Shown piece by piece: positions 50,876 to 59,123 of a stretch of DNA of 64,000 nt. The notes under the pieces are model-generated. The model was not told the DNA's origin. It did no database searches and worked only from the letters and a program-made list of their open reading frames with translations. Origin of the DNA: CBFGTV01 sp965652145. GTDB lineage: Bacteria > Bacillota > Clostridia > Peptostreptococcales > Natronincolaceae. The stretch lies in the NCBI GenBank assembly GCA_965652145.1, contig CBFGTV010000007.1:1-64000 (forward strand). Direction: 5' to 3'. How positions within the stretch are numbered: position 1 is the stretch's first letter; each line of letters begins with the position of its first letter. The position numbers and the translations under genes are program-made.

Positions 50876-52207
50876 GTGGAGATTCTAAGTCCAGGTGAAA
50901 AAATTAAACGTTTGAGAAAGAGCATTGGTTTAAGGCAGGATCATTTAACCAACGAAGAAATTACTAGAAGCTTAGTGAGCATGATCGAAAACAACAAAAG
51001 GCCCTTGACCCATAAGGCGGCATTAATTATTGCCGACGCATTAAATCAATATTACAAAAATCTTGGCAAGAAAATAACACCTGAATATTTGATGGAGTCA
51101 GAGACAGAACAGGCTGAAAAGATGATTCATGCAAAGTTTAAGAAAGTGCAATATATATTGAAAAAGTCTGATTTAAACAACGAAGAAGAAATCAAAGCAG
51201 ATTTTAATTATCTGATAAAAATGTCCAGGCATTGGAATTTAGAAAGTACTTTAGCCTATTTACTATGGGAAAGAGGACAATTCTTCTATAATCGAGGACA
51301 ATATAATCAGGGACTAGATGACTTTTTAAAGGCGATCGGATTTTATCTTAGAGAAAATCAACAAAATCATATCTATACCCTCTACTGTCAAATTGGAAGC
51401 TGTCATTACCATCTGGCTCTTTATGAGCAGGCTCTGTTATATTATGATCGGGCCTACGAGTTACTCACTGAGGGAAATGTAGAGTATGGGGCCAAGAAAA
51501 AAATGAAGTTATTACTTGATCAAACCCTATGTTATAGTAGGTTGAAACGATTTGACAAAATATTAAATAAAATAAATGATTTTAAAGAGTTAAATTATTA
51601 TTCAGATGAGTGCTATAGTGAAATGTTATTGATTGAAGCCAATACCCATCGTGATTTAGGGAATATGGAAAGGGCCAGTATGCTTTATGACAAGCTTATG
51701 ACGAAATTTGACAAGCTAACACCCGAAATTTATATGCAGGTAAATGAAAACTATGCGGTATTACATAAAAAGAATGGCGATACGAAGACCTGTCTTCAAT
51801 ATTTACAGCAAGCACAGATATACGGAAGATCATTGGCCCCAGAAAACATGGCCAGACTCCTTTATAAAGAAGCAAAATGCCTTGTTGAACTGAACCAAAT
51901 ACAAGAAGCAATTGAACGGGTTAAGGCAGGAATCGGTTACGCAGCAGAAGAAAAGGTTTCCATTGAAACTAGACTGGAGCTTCATCGTTTGTTAATTGAC
52001 ATACAGCTTCAGCAGGGAAATAGGCAGAAGGCCTATGAAGAATTAACCAGATTGGAAGATTTGATCGGCGAAAGGGAGATTACCGTCAAGGAATTAGCTG
52101 CCTATGCTTGTTTGATCGGTTTGCATTGCAGGGCAGAAAACTATTTACAATGCCTTAAGTACGCCAATCTGATTCATCAATATAACGAAGATTTACATTC
52201 ACTATAG
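50876..52207 (+). CDS. HTH (XRE-like) regulator with TPR repeats
   Basis: A 443-residue protein starting at GTG behind GGGGGAAG. An XRE-type helix-turn-helix is at residues 5-70 (GEKIKRLRKSIGLRQDHLTNEEITRSLVSMIENNKRPL). From about 115 to 430 there are repeated helix pairs of TPR type (RGQYNQGLDDFLKAIGFYL, ALYEQALLYYDRAYELL, AIERVKAGIGYAAEEK). The layout matches RRNPP-type or related cytoplasmic sensors, in which the TPR part binds a peptide or partner. No obvious secreted signal-peptide gene follows. A terminator is 13 bases after the stop. Target genes unknown; autoregulation is suggested by the upstream palindrome. Confidence 0.85.
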   Translation: MEILSPGEKIKRLRKSIGLRQDHLTNEEITRSLVSMIENNKRPLTHKAALIIADALNQYYKNLGKKITPEYLMESETEQAEKMIHAKFKKVQYILKKSDLNNEEEIKADFNYLIKMSRHWNLESTLAYLLWERGQFFYNRGQYNQGLDDFLKAIGFYLRENQQNHIYTLYCQIGSCHYHLALYEQALLYYDRAYELLTEGNVEYGAKKKMKLLLDQTLCYSRLKRFDKILNKINDFKELNYYSDECYSEMLLIEANTHRDLGNMERASMLYDKLMTKFDKLTPEIYMQVNENYAVLHKKNGDTKTCLQYLQQAQIYGRSLAPENMARLLYKEAKCLVELNQIQEAIERVKAGIGYAAEEKVSIETRLELHRLLIDIQLQQGNRQKAYEELTRLEDLIGEREITVKELAAYACLIGLHCRAENYLQCLKYANLIHQYNEDLHSL

Positions 52208-52220
52208 CCATATCGTTAAT

Positions 52221-52243
52221 AGACACCTTGGCGGGGTGTCTGT
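52221..52243 (+). terminator. Terminator after the HTH-TPR gene
   Basis: Stem AGACACC/GGTGTCT with loop TTGGCGG, followed by GTTTATTTT. Confidence 0.75.
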
Positions 52244-52439
52244 TTATTTTAGGTGAGAAAACTGACAGCAAGAATTTAGATAAAATTAATAAATGAAATC
52301 AACTATCAATCCAATAAAATGCTATAATTAGGTTAATTCCCTTTAATTTAATTGATTATTTACCGTCAAACAGGCAATATTGATCAATAGGAAATAAATT
52401 CGCCTACTGAATTGACATCGATAGTGATTGGAGGACCTT

Positions 52440-53534
52440 ATGATTAAGCGAATAATAAAGTATATTTTGTTTTTTGGTGTTTTTGCAATTGTCTATGGAG
52501 GAATGAATTACTACCTGTATTGGAATTTGACGCAGGTCTTTCTATTTGAGGGATATGGCCTAATTGCCTTAAGGCTGTTGTTTTGGCTGCTGGGCGGTGC
52601 CTATTTGATTACTCAGCTTATAAAAAGAAAGCGACACCTTCCAGGTCTATCCTACCTGGGGGCCGCCTGGATGGGAGTATTGTCAATTTCACTAACTGTA
52701 TTTATGCTAAAGGATATCATATTGTTTTTTGTTCCGGTTAGCCGGCAGCTTGCTGGCAGAGCTGCCTTTGGAATCAGTGGGTTTCTCATATTACTTTCGT
52801 TACTCAATGTTTCCAAGGGGCCTAAAATAAAAAGGGTACCCATCGTCCATCAAAAGCTGAAGGGTAAGAAGGCATCCTTGGTATTGCTTTCAGATGTACA
52901 TCTGGGCTCCATGACTACAGAAGCATGGTTAAAGGGGATTGTTGAAAAGATAAATCAGCTTAAGCCTGATTTCGTGGTTATAACCGGTGACCTGGTGGAT
53001 GACAGCTTCGCTGCAGTAGAAAAATTTGCTCCTATTATGAAAAACATAAAAAGCAGGTATGGAACCTTTGCTGTTGCAGGAAATCACGAGCATTATCAAG
53101 GAATAGACAATTTTATTAAATTTCTTGAGGCTGCCGATATTACACTATTAAATGATCAATACTATGAATTGGCCAACGGGATCAATTTAATCGGTATTGA
53201 TGATTTGGGGGTTTCCCGTTTCGGCGGCCTTCAACAGCGACTTGAAAAAATAATAAAGGACTGTTCTAAAGAACAGTTTAACATATTATTGATTCATCAA
53301 CCCGTTGGGTTTCATCAGGCGGCTGAAATGGGGGTAGATTTGCAGCTTTCTGGCCATACCCACAGGGGCCAGATTCCACCTTTGAATTTATTAGTATATC
53401 TTTTTTATCCCTATGCCTATGGTCTCAAGGGTTTTCAAGATTCCTTTATCTATACCACATCTGGAACCGGAACATGGGGTCCGCCCATGCGGTTGTTTTC
53501 CGATTGTGAAATTGTTTTTATTGAAATTAACTAA
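52440..53534 (+). CDS. Membrane metallophosphoesterase (YkuE-like)
   Basis: A 364-residue protein; ATG 52440 follows GGAGG with a 5-base spacer. Residues 1-130 hold about four transmembrane helices. The calcineurin-like domain (about 140-360) has the metal motifs LLSDVHLGS, VVITGDLVDD, VAGNHEHYQG, LLIHQP and LQLSGHTHRGQIPP. All ligands for a two-metal centre are present, so it is a hydrolase of phosphate esters, perhaps of lipid-linked or cell-wall substrates as proposed for YkuE and LpxH-like proteins. Substrate unknown. Its stop overlaps the convergent small gene. Confidence 0.9.
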   Translation: MIKRIIKYILFFGVFAIVYGGMNYYLYWNLTQVFLFEGYGLIALRLLFWLLGGAYLITQLIKRKRHLPGLSYLGAAWMGVLSISLTVFMLKDIILFFVPVSRQLAGRAAFGISGFLILLSLLNVSKGPKIKRVPIVHQKLKGKKASLVLLSDVHLGSMTTEAWLKGIVEKINQLKPDFVVITGDLVDDSFAAVEKFAPIMKNIKSRYGTFAVAGNHEHYQGIDNFIKFLEAADITLLNDQYYELANGINLIGIDDLGVSRFGGLQQRLEKIIKDCSKEQFNILLIHQPVGFHQAAEMGVDLQLSGHTHRGQIPPLNLLVYLFYPYAYGLKGFQDSFIYTTSGTGTWGPPMRLFSDCEIVFIEIN

Positions 53535-53737
53535 CGTTTCCTCTTTGCCTTTAACCCTTTGTCCCATTCCTCTTTGTAAAAGGGTTCAGAGCTTAGGGCA
53601 TCTACATTTTTCACCATATCCAGGGGCATAACATAGGAGTTCATATCCTTTTCAAGGATTTCAGCATCTCTTTTATTGTAGGTAGAATCGATTATATCCT
53701 GTGGATTCCGGAAGCTGTTTTTACTTTTTCGATTCAT
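53531..53737 (-). CDS. Small charged protein of unknown function
   Basis: A 68-residue protein on the minus strand; the ATG at 53737 follows AAGGGAGG. It is hydrophilic, beginning MNRKSKNSFRNPQDIIDST and ending WDKGLKAKRKR, with an acidic/hydrophobic middle (DAEILEKDMNSYVMPLDMVKNVDAL). It has no cysteine or membrane segment. Its stop overlaps the metallophosphoesterase stop by three bases. The family is not recognised; small basic-tailed proteins of this size are common among spore proteins, but that is only a guess. Confidence 0.65.
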   Translation of the reverse strand: MNRKSKNSFRNPQDIIDSTYNKRDAEILEKDMNSYVMPLDMVKNVDALSSEPFYKEEWDKGLKAKRKR

Positions 53738-53951
53738 CAAATAACCTCCCTTAAGGTTTCGTATTTAATAGATGAACAGTGACATTTAAATCCAACTAAT
53801 TTTAACTTCTTTCCATAGTATATGTAGAAATGCATCTTAATAAATTGGAAAAATTATTAAAAAATATGCCGTTTCAACTAAAAAAATGCTACAATATAAA
53901 TGAATAAAAACGATTGCATTTTTCTATGGATAGATAAAAGGAGGAGAATGA

Positions 53952-54749
53952 ATGTTAGTTGGAATAGTCGGAGGCGGTAAAGGTGGTGCAGCGATACTGA
54001 AGACCTTGGAAAAAATGCCTGAAATTACCGTGGCTGGTATTGTTGACATAAAAGAGAATGCACCAGGAATACAATTGGCAAAATTACTAGGAGTCTATCA
54101 TACCAATCGGATTAGCGAGCTGCTGGATAAAAGAATGGATATTGTTATTGAAGCCACAGGGTTAAGGCAGGTTCAGGAGGAGATTGATCAGTTTAATCGT
54201 CATAATATTACTGTTATGTGCAGTAAAGCTGCCAATTTAATGATGCTATTGGTTGAGAACGAAGAGAAACTAGTGGAAAAAATAGAATCACAGATCAAAG
54301 AAGTAGAAAAAATTAGCGAGGTTACATCTTCTGCCATTGAAAAAATGAAAGAGAGTATTGACAATACTGCAAATTTAAGTGTAACACTCAATTCCTTTGC
54401 TTCAAATACAATGAATTTGGTTCGGGAAACTGATAAGATCATAAAAATTATGGGACAAATTACACAACAAACCAATATTTTAGGCCTGAATGCTTCCATT
54501 GAGGCTGCCAGAGCAGGAGAACAGGGCAAAGGCTTTGCCATTGTTGCGAAGGAGGTTCAAAAGCTGGCCAACAACAGCGAAAACTTCACAAAGCAAATTG
54601 GAACGATTCTAAAGAGCATTACAGAAGAGGTGGTTAATGTCTCAAAAGAAATCAGTAAGCTCAATAATGTTTCTGAGGATCAAAAAGAAGTTGGTAAAAA
54701 TCTGGAGGAAGCAATAGACAAGCTGATTCTTAATATTCATGAGCTATAA
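53952..54749 (+). CDS. Rossmann-fold domain fused to a chemoreceptor signalling domain
   Basis: A 265-residue soluble protein. Residues 1-100 form a nucleotide-binding Rossmann unit: GIVGGGKGGAAIL at 4-16, an acidic residue at 32 (GIVDIKEN) placed to hold the NAD ribose, and DIVIEATGLRQ near 65 as in the Gfo/Idh and homoserine dehydrogenase N-domains. Residues 105-265 are a coiled-coil chemoreceptor (MCP) signalling hairpin with the conserved tip ILGLNASIEAARAGEQGKGF near 175. There is no membrane segment, HAMP or complete catalytic domain, so a cytoplasmic sensor of NAD(H) redox state or a small metabolite is a fair inference. It overlaps the region before yerC. AGGAGG precedes the ATG. Confidence 0.85.
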   Translation: MLVGIVGGGKGGAAILKTLEKMPEITVAGIVDIKENAPGIQLAKLLGVYHTNRISELLDKRMDIVIEATGLRQVQEEIDQFNRHNITVMCSKAANLMMLLVENEEKLVEKIESQIKEVEKISEVTSSAIEKMKESIDNTANLSVTLNSFASNTMNLVRETDKIIKIMGQITQQTNILGLNASIEAARAGEQGKGFAIVAKEVQKLANNSENFTKQIGTILKSITEEVVNVSKEISKLNNVSEDQKEVGKNLEEAIDKLILNIHEL

Positions 54750-54771
54750 TGAACCTGGCGGGGGTGAAGGA

Positions 54772-55068
54772 ATGTCTTATGAGTCAAAGATAAAAGACAG
54801 ATTTACAGATGCATTATTTGAAGCCATTTTAAAGCTTGAAAGCATTGAAGAATGTTATCGTTTTTTTGAGGATATCTGTACAATTAAAGAGCTGCAGTCA
54901 ATTTCCCAGCGACTGGAGGTTGCAAAATTACTGAAGGATGGAAAAACCTACAGCGAAATTGAAGATGCAACCGGAGCCAGTACCGCTACAATTAGCCGGG
55001 TAAATCGCTGTCTTCATTATGGGGCCGATGGCTATAAGCTGATTTTGGAAAAGCTGGACAACAACTAA
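54772..55068 (+). CDS. yerC: YerC/YecD family TrpR-like protein
   Basis: A 98-residue helical protein of the YerC/YecD family, which shares the Trp repressor fold. Seen: FTDALFEAILKLESIEECYRFFEDICTIKELQSISQRL at residues 10-47 and a helix-turn-helix KTYSEIEDATGASTATISRVNRCL at 58-81. The ATG at 54772 (after GGGGGTGAAGGA) gives the length of B. subtilis YerC; the earlier in-frame ATG lies in the previous gene. The DNA targets of this family are not known. It follows the Rossmann/chemoreceptor gene and is probably co-transcribed. Confidence 0.92.
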   Translation: MSYESKIKDRFTDALFEAILKLESIEECYRFFEDICTIKELQSISQRLEVAKLLKDGKTYSEIEDATGASTATISRVNRCLHYGADGYKLILEKLDNN

Positions 55069-55089
55069 CGAATATCATTAAGACAAAAC

Positions 55090-55118
55090 GGGACTCGATT
55101 AAAAAATCGGGTCCCTTT
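55090..55118. terminator. Terminator between yerC and aspartate kinase
   Basis: Stem GGGAC-T-CGAT / ATCG-G-GTCCC with loop TAAAAA, flanked by A-rich and T-rich sequence. It serves two convergent genes. Confidence 0.78.
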
Positions 55119-55123
55119 CAAGT

Positions 55124-56344
55124 TTAGCGATTCAGATGAAAGGCCTCATGCAAAACATTGACCGCCTTAATGGCATGGGTTTTGTGAACTAAACAGGAAA
55201 TTGTTGAATGGGAGTCGGAGCTTTGAAGTATGTTTATTCCTTCCTTGGCCAGGGCATGAACAATAGTGGCCATCACCCCTGGAATACCAGTAATTCTACT
55301 GCCGATAATTGTTACCTTACTGCAATCCGTTACAATCTCATAGTTTAGCTTTAAGTCATCCAGCAGTTTTTTTAAAAGCTGACATTGATTTTCCTCAATG
55401 ACAAATACCTTCTTATCGACAAAAAAGTTAATCATATCAATGCTGATTTTTGCATTGGCCAGGGTTTCTAACAGCATACTGTCACTATTAAGGTCATTGG
55501 CAATCATAACAGAAGCCTGGGCAACGGAATCTCGATGGGTAATGGCCGTCAGCAGCCTTGGGGTTAATTCCGTTGAAAAGGGGCTTACCCCTGATTTTCG
55601 GTGATAATGAATGATCGTACCGGGGTGATTACTCAAGGTATTTTTTATTTTTACAGGCAAATTACTGTTTTGGGCAATTTCCACCGCCCTGGGGTGAATG
55701 ACCTTGGCACCCTTTTCAGCCATTTGAAAAACTTCTTCATAATTTATTTCATCAATGATTTTGGCAGAAGGAACCACGTTGGGATCAGCCGTCATGATAC
55801 CATCCACGTCGGTATAAATTTCAACCTCCTCGGCCCCTAGGGCTACACCCAGGGCAGTAGCGGTAGTATCGCTGCCCCCTCGACCCAGGGTAGTTACCTC
55901 TCCCCCTTGGGTTGCGCCTTGAAAGCCGCAAACAATTACCACTAAATCCTGCTCTAACAAAGATAGAATTCTTTTTTCATCAATTGATTTAATTTCTGCA
56001 TGACCAAAATAATCATCCGTTTCAATTCCGGCCTGCCATCCGGTTATGGGGACTGCCTGAATTCCTGCCAGTTCCAGCTGAGCTGCCAGGGCGGCGGCTG
56101 ATATTATCTCACCACAGCTCATTAAAAGGTCAAGGATTTTGGGGCTGCAATAGGGGTTATCCCCCAAAACAATGCTTCTAAGGGTATCGGTAGCATAGGG
56201 ATCACCCTTTCTGCCCATGGCAGATACCACCACCACCACCGATTTTCCATTGTTTCGTGCAGCAATAATTTTATCGATTACCTTAGTGCGTCTTTCCTTA
56301 GTAGAAACCGATGTACCGCCAAATTTTTGCACAATAATATTCAA
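55124..56344 (-). CDS. Aspartate kinase
   Basis: A 406-residue aspartokinase, phosphorylating aspartate at the head of lysine, diaminopimelate, threonine and methionine synthesis. The TTG at 56344 (MNIIVQKFGGTSV) is chosen because GAGGTGAT is well placed; a GTG three codons up lies inside that site. Seen: QKFGGTSVST at the N-terminus, VVVSAMGRKGDPYATD near 40, the TTLGRGGSDTTATALG motif near 150 and IYTDVDGIMTADPNVV near 175. Two ACT domains occupy about 260-406 for feedback control. DapG- or LysC-type cannot be separated here. Monocistronic, no lysine riboswitch seen. Confidence 0.95.
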   Translation of the reverse strand: MNIIVQKFGGTSVSTKERRTKVIDKIIAARNNGKSVVVVVSAMGRKGDPYATDTLRSIVLGDNPYCSPKILDLLMSCGEIISAAALAAQLELAGIQAVPITGWQAGIETDDYFGHAEIKSIDEKRILSLLEQDLVVIVCGFQGATQGGEVTTLGRGGSDTTATALGVALGAEEVEIYTDVDGIMTADPNVVPSAKIIDEINYEEVFQMAEKGAKVIHPRAVEIAQNSNLPVKIKNTLSNHPGTIIHYHRKSGVSPFSTELTPRLLTAITHRDSVAQASVMIANDLNSDSMLLETLANAKISIDMINFFVDKKVFVIEENQCQLLKKLLDDLKLNYEIVTDCSKVTIIGSRITGIPGVMATIVHALAKEGINILQSSDSHSTISCLVHKTHAIKAVNVLHEAFHLNR

Positions 56345-56542
56345 GGAGATCACCTCGTATAGTAAGATCGTTTATAAGCCTATATTATCTAAATTATGCT
56401 TATATCTTATAAAGGTTCATAGATAAAGTCAATGATAATCGACTAGGCTGTACATTTTCATAAGAAAAAGCACAACTTTTTTTAAAGAACATATCATGTA
56501 ATGAGACCATGAGGGTCAGATACTATAATGGAGGTGTAGGAT

Positions 56543-56737
56543 ATGAGTGAAGCTGTAGGTGGTACAGGGGGACTAGGTGGTTTTTTTAAAGGCGAAAGCA
56601 GTATTTTGTTCTTCTTCCTGCTGTTGGTAATTATCTTCTGCAACTGTAGTCTATTCAGAGAATCAGGTGATAGCTTACTGTTCTTCTTATTACTGCTGGT
56701 TGTCCTATTTGGAGGCCGCTGGATATTTGGTTGCTAA
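56543..56737 (+). CDS. LLFFF micro-protein, copy 1
   Basis: A 64-residue hydrophobic protein: a glycine-rich head (SEAVGGTGGLGGFFKG), then SSILFFFLLLVIIFCNC, a short loop RESGDS, and LLFFLLLLVVLFGGRWIFGC. The two membrane helices look like an internal duplication. GGAGGTG precedes the ATG. Three more copies lie at 56837, 57149 and 63622 (minus). It recalls the YjcZ-type sporulation micro-proteins in size and hydrophobicity, but the FCNC and GDSLLFF motifs do not let me place it there firmly. Confidence 0.8.
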   Translation: MSEAVGGTGGLGGFFKGESSILFFFLLLVIIFCNCSLFRESGDSLLFFLLLLVVLFGGRWIFGC

Positions 56738-56836
56738 TAAAGGGGTAGGGAACTACCCTTTTATTAGTCAACAAGCTGAACCTGTCAGACACCTCAAGTC
56801 ATTGAAAAGGTTAATCTGGAAATAGGGGAGGAATAT

Positions 56837-57016
56837 ATGAGTAATAGGGCTGTTTCTAACTTCTTTGGGGAAAGCAGTATATTATTCTTCTTTTTGCTTT
56901 TGGTGATTATCTTCTGTAATTGTAAGGTATTTACTAATAAAGACAGTTTACTGTTCTTCTTCTTGATTTTAATTATTCTTTTCTGTGGGGTAAGTGGCAG
57001 ACGTTTTTTATGCTAA
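56837..57016 (+). CDS. LLFFF micro-protein, copy 2 (shortest head)
   Basis: A 59-residue member of the same family: MSNRAVSNFFGE, then SSILFFFLLLVIIFCNC, KVFTNKD, and SLLFFFLILIILFCGVSG with RRFLC at the end. It lacks the glycine-rich head of its neighbours and has the most diverged second helix. GGGGAGG lies 7 bases before the ATG. It sits between copies 1 and 3, with about 100-130 bases on either side; an AAAGGGGTAG/CTACCCTTTT hairpin separates it from copy 1, so each gene may be transcribed singly. Confidence 0.78.
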   Translation: MSNRAVSNFFGESSILFFFLLLVIIFCNCKVFTNKDSLLFFFLILIILFCGVSGRRFLC

Positions 57017-57148
57017 TTAAAATATAATTTGATTATTTATATTACGGGATGTTAAAATGGAACACTTTAATTAGCATTCTCATAGTATATGGTAGAACGT
57101 TAGCCGTTCTTAAATCCATATATTATTAATAGGGAAGGTGAAAAATGT

Positions 57149-57352
57149 ATGAGTGATGTAGGTACAACTAGCGGCTGCGGAGGCGGCATTGGCGGCATAT
57201 TTACTAACAATACCAGCCTTTTGTTCTTTTTCTTATTGCTGGTAATTATCTTCTGCAACTGTGGTATCTTTAAGGGCTCAGGCGACAGCTTATTATTCTT
57301 CTTCTTACTGCTGGTCCTTTTATTTGGTGGAAGACGGTTCTTTGCATTTTAG
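57149..57352 (+). CDS. LLFFF micro-protein, copy 3
   Basis: A 67-residue member: glycine-rich head MSDVGTTSGCGGGIGGIF, then TSLLFFFLLLVIIFCNC, GIFKGSGD, SLLFFFLLLVLLFGGRRFF. Cysteines occur in the head and in the FCNC motif, allowing disulfide or metal contacts. AAGGTG precedes the ATG. It ends just before a perfect 12-bp terminator, so this is the last gene of the tandem set. The copy at 63622 is its closest relative in the GIF-x-GSGDSLLFFFLLLVLLFGG part. Confidence 0.8.
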   Translation: MSDVGTTSGCGGGIGGIFTNNTSLLFFFLLLVIIFCNCGIFKGSGDSLLFFFLLLVLLFGGRRFFAF

Positions 57353-57362
57353 CCAATGAATC

Positions 57363-57390
57363 AAAAAAGGAGGAGAAATCCTCCTTTTTT
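57363..57390 (+). terminator. Strong terminator after the tandem micro-protein genes
   Basis: A perfect 12-bp stem AAAAAAGGAGGA/TCCTCCTTTTTT with GAAA loop. Its left arm also resembles a ribosome binding site. Confidence 0.93.
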
Positions 57391-57485
57391 GATGTTTAAA
57401 GTTTACAAACCCTTCATGTTGAATGGTATTTTTTTTGGTATAATATTAGAAAATATAGTAAATGAATCATGGAGGGGAAAATTCA

Positions 57486-58217
57486 ATGGAATTTGTACTA
57501 GATCTTCACTGTCACACCATTGCCAGCGGCCATGCCTATAGCACCATCTTGGAGCTAGCAGACTTTGCATCAAAAAATCATTTGCAGTTAATTGCCATGA
57601 CAGACCATGGGCCCACCATGCCTGCCGGTGCCAATTTACTTCATTTCAACAACCTGAAGGTAATCCCTCAATTTTTAAAGGAAGTTGAAATATTAAAGGG
57701 TGCAGAGGTCAATATTCTAAACCATCAGGGAAAGCTGGACATCCCCGAAGAAATCTTGTCGAGGCTGGATTTTGTTATTGCCAGCTTTCATAACCAGTGT
57801 ATCGAGCCAGGCTCTGCTAAGGAAAATACCAAAACCCTGATCGAGTTAATGGAAAAGCCCTATATCCAGATGATTGGTCATCCGGGAAATCCCAGTTATC
57901 CGGTTGAAGTCAAGGCCCTGGTTAGGGCGGCCAAGGAAACCAATACCCTGCTTGAATTGAATAACAGCTCTTTAAAGCCCGACAGCTTCAGAAAGGGCAG
58001 TAGGGAAAATTGTCAGGAAATATTAAAGGAAGCCCTGAAACAGGGGGCCAGACTGGCCCTGGGAAGCGATGCCCACTTTGCTCATCATTTAGGTCACTTT
58101 CCCCATGTTGAGGCAATGTTTGAGGGGCTTTCCGTACCTGAAGAATTAATTGTTAACACCTCTACCCAGGCATTAAAGGAATTTATCAGGCGAAAGAAGC
58201 CCTCCCAGATCGATTAA
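57486..58217 (+). CDS. PHP-domain phosphatase (YcdX-like)
   Basis: A 243-residue metal-dependent phosphatase of the PHP family. ATG 57486 follows GGAGGGG; an ATG 24 bases up lies before that site. Metal motifs: LDLHCHTIASGHAYSTILE near residue 5, MTDHGP near 40, VIASFHNQCIEPG near 98, MIGHPGNPSYPVE near 130, ELNNSSL near 160 and GSDAHFAHHLG near 197. These histidines and acidic residues form the trinuclear zinc/iron site. E. coli YcdX is a phosphatase of this type; the substrate here is unknown. Confidence 0.92.
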   Translation: MEFVLDLHCHTIASGHAYSTILELADFASKNHLQLIAMTDHGPTMPAGANLLHFNNLKVIPQFLKEVEILKGAEVNILNHQGKLDIPEEILSRLDFVIASFHNQCIEPGSAKENTKTLIELMEKPYIQMIGHPGNPSYPVEVKALVRAAKETNTLLELNNSSLKPDSFRKGSRENCQEILKEALKQGARLALGSDAHFAHHLGHFPHVEAMFEGLSVPEELIVNTSTQALKEFIRRKKPSQID

Positions 58218-58244
58218 TTTGATTTGGGTTTTTTATTTTTGTTT

Positions 58245-58306
58245 TTGACAGCCCAAACTATATGGTATATGATAATAATATACATATGATAACGATAATC
58301 TATATC
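58245..58306 (+). promoter_or_regulatory. Promoter with Fur-like box (16 of 19) for the DUF3793 gene
   Basis: TTGACA at 58245-58250, 17-base spacer and TATGAT at 58268-58273. GATAACGATAATCTATATC at 58288-58306 matches the Fur consensus at 16 of 19 positions and lies just past the start point. Repression when iron is plentiful is expected. Confidence 0.7.
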
Positions 58307-58331
58307 AATTAATATTTTGGGAGAGGATACC

Positions 58332-58922
58332 ATGAACCTGAATCACTGCTATTGTTTAAATAATAAAAATGACGATTTTTTAAAATGGTATGTAGAGCTG
58401 CTGGGGCCCGTACTATTGGGGGTGAAACCGGCAGAGATATTGAGCTTTCCCCAGCATAATCAGCGAAATATGGAAATCGTTGAAGGAGTTATGGCATTAT
58501 TTAGTCAATCCAGACAAATACAGTTTATCAATATTCATCATCATGAAAGATGTCAAAAAATCCTTTTCTACAACAGCAGCGCACTGATTCAAACCCTGAC
58601 CCACAAACAAAATCATAAATTTTTAATGGAATTGGGGTATCCTCAAGTCTTTACCCTGGAAAGCTATATTGCTTTTCTATTACAAAAAATGGATGGTGGC
58701 AGGGTTCCCGATGAGATCGGACTATTTCTGGGGTACCCTTTGAAGGATGTCATTGGATTTATGGGCCACCCTGCCCTAAAGCTGACCAAGGTGGATGGGT
58801 GGCGCTTTTACGGAGACACCAGGGCTTCAGATGTAAAAAGGCAGCAAATATTACAGGCCAGGGAATCAATTAAGGGATTATTATTGAGAAAAAGCCCCCA
58901 AGATATCATATTATCAGCATAG
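58332..58922 (+). CDS. DUF3793 family protein
   Basis: A 196-residue cytoplasmic protein; ATG 58332 follows GGGAGAGG, and the TTG 15 bases up is part of that site. DUF3793 features: LLGPVLLGVKPAEILSFP near residue 22, KILFYNSSALIQTL near 75, FLMELGYPQVFTLESYIAFL near 95 and the PDEIGLFLGYPLKDVIGFMGH motif near 125, which also has a tryptophan-rich WRFYGD near 155. The family is common in clostridia, often near iron transport genes. With a Fur-like box at its promoter a role in iron supply or sparing is likely; its biochemical activity is unknown. Confidence 0.88.
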   Translation: MNLNHCYCLNNKNDDFLKWYVELLGPVLLGVKPAEILSFPQHNQRNMEIVEGVMALFSQSRQIQFINIHHHERCQKILFYNSSALIQTLTHKQNHKFLMELGYPQVFTLESYIAFLLQKMDGGRVPDEIGLFLGYPLKDVIGFMGHPALKLTKVDGWRFYGDTRASDVKRQQILQARESIKGLLLRKSPQDIILSA

Positions 58923-58943
58923 AAATAAATAATAACGAAGCAT

Positions 58944-58973
58944 AGTCGCCCTTATGGCAGGGGCGACTTTTTT
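58944..58973 (+). terminator. Terminator after the DUF3793 gene
   Basis: A perfect 8-bp stem AGTCGCCC/GGGCGACT with a 9-base loop and T-run. Confidence 0.9.
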
Positions 58974-59123
58974 ATTGGTTATAATTCAACCCCGATGCAG
59001 TAATTAAAACTGGCTGGAAGGGATATTTTTTTGTTTTTTTGCTTCATTATGTCCTTTTGTTGAAGATATACTTCAAATAAGGTAAGATAATATATATTAA
59101 GCTAAACAAAAGGAGAGTTTTTA

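Noticed and set aside
53413..53631. Plus-strand frame over the end of the metallophosphoesterase gene
   Set aside because: It is an out-of-frame shadow of two supported genes with no ribosome binding site.
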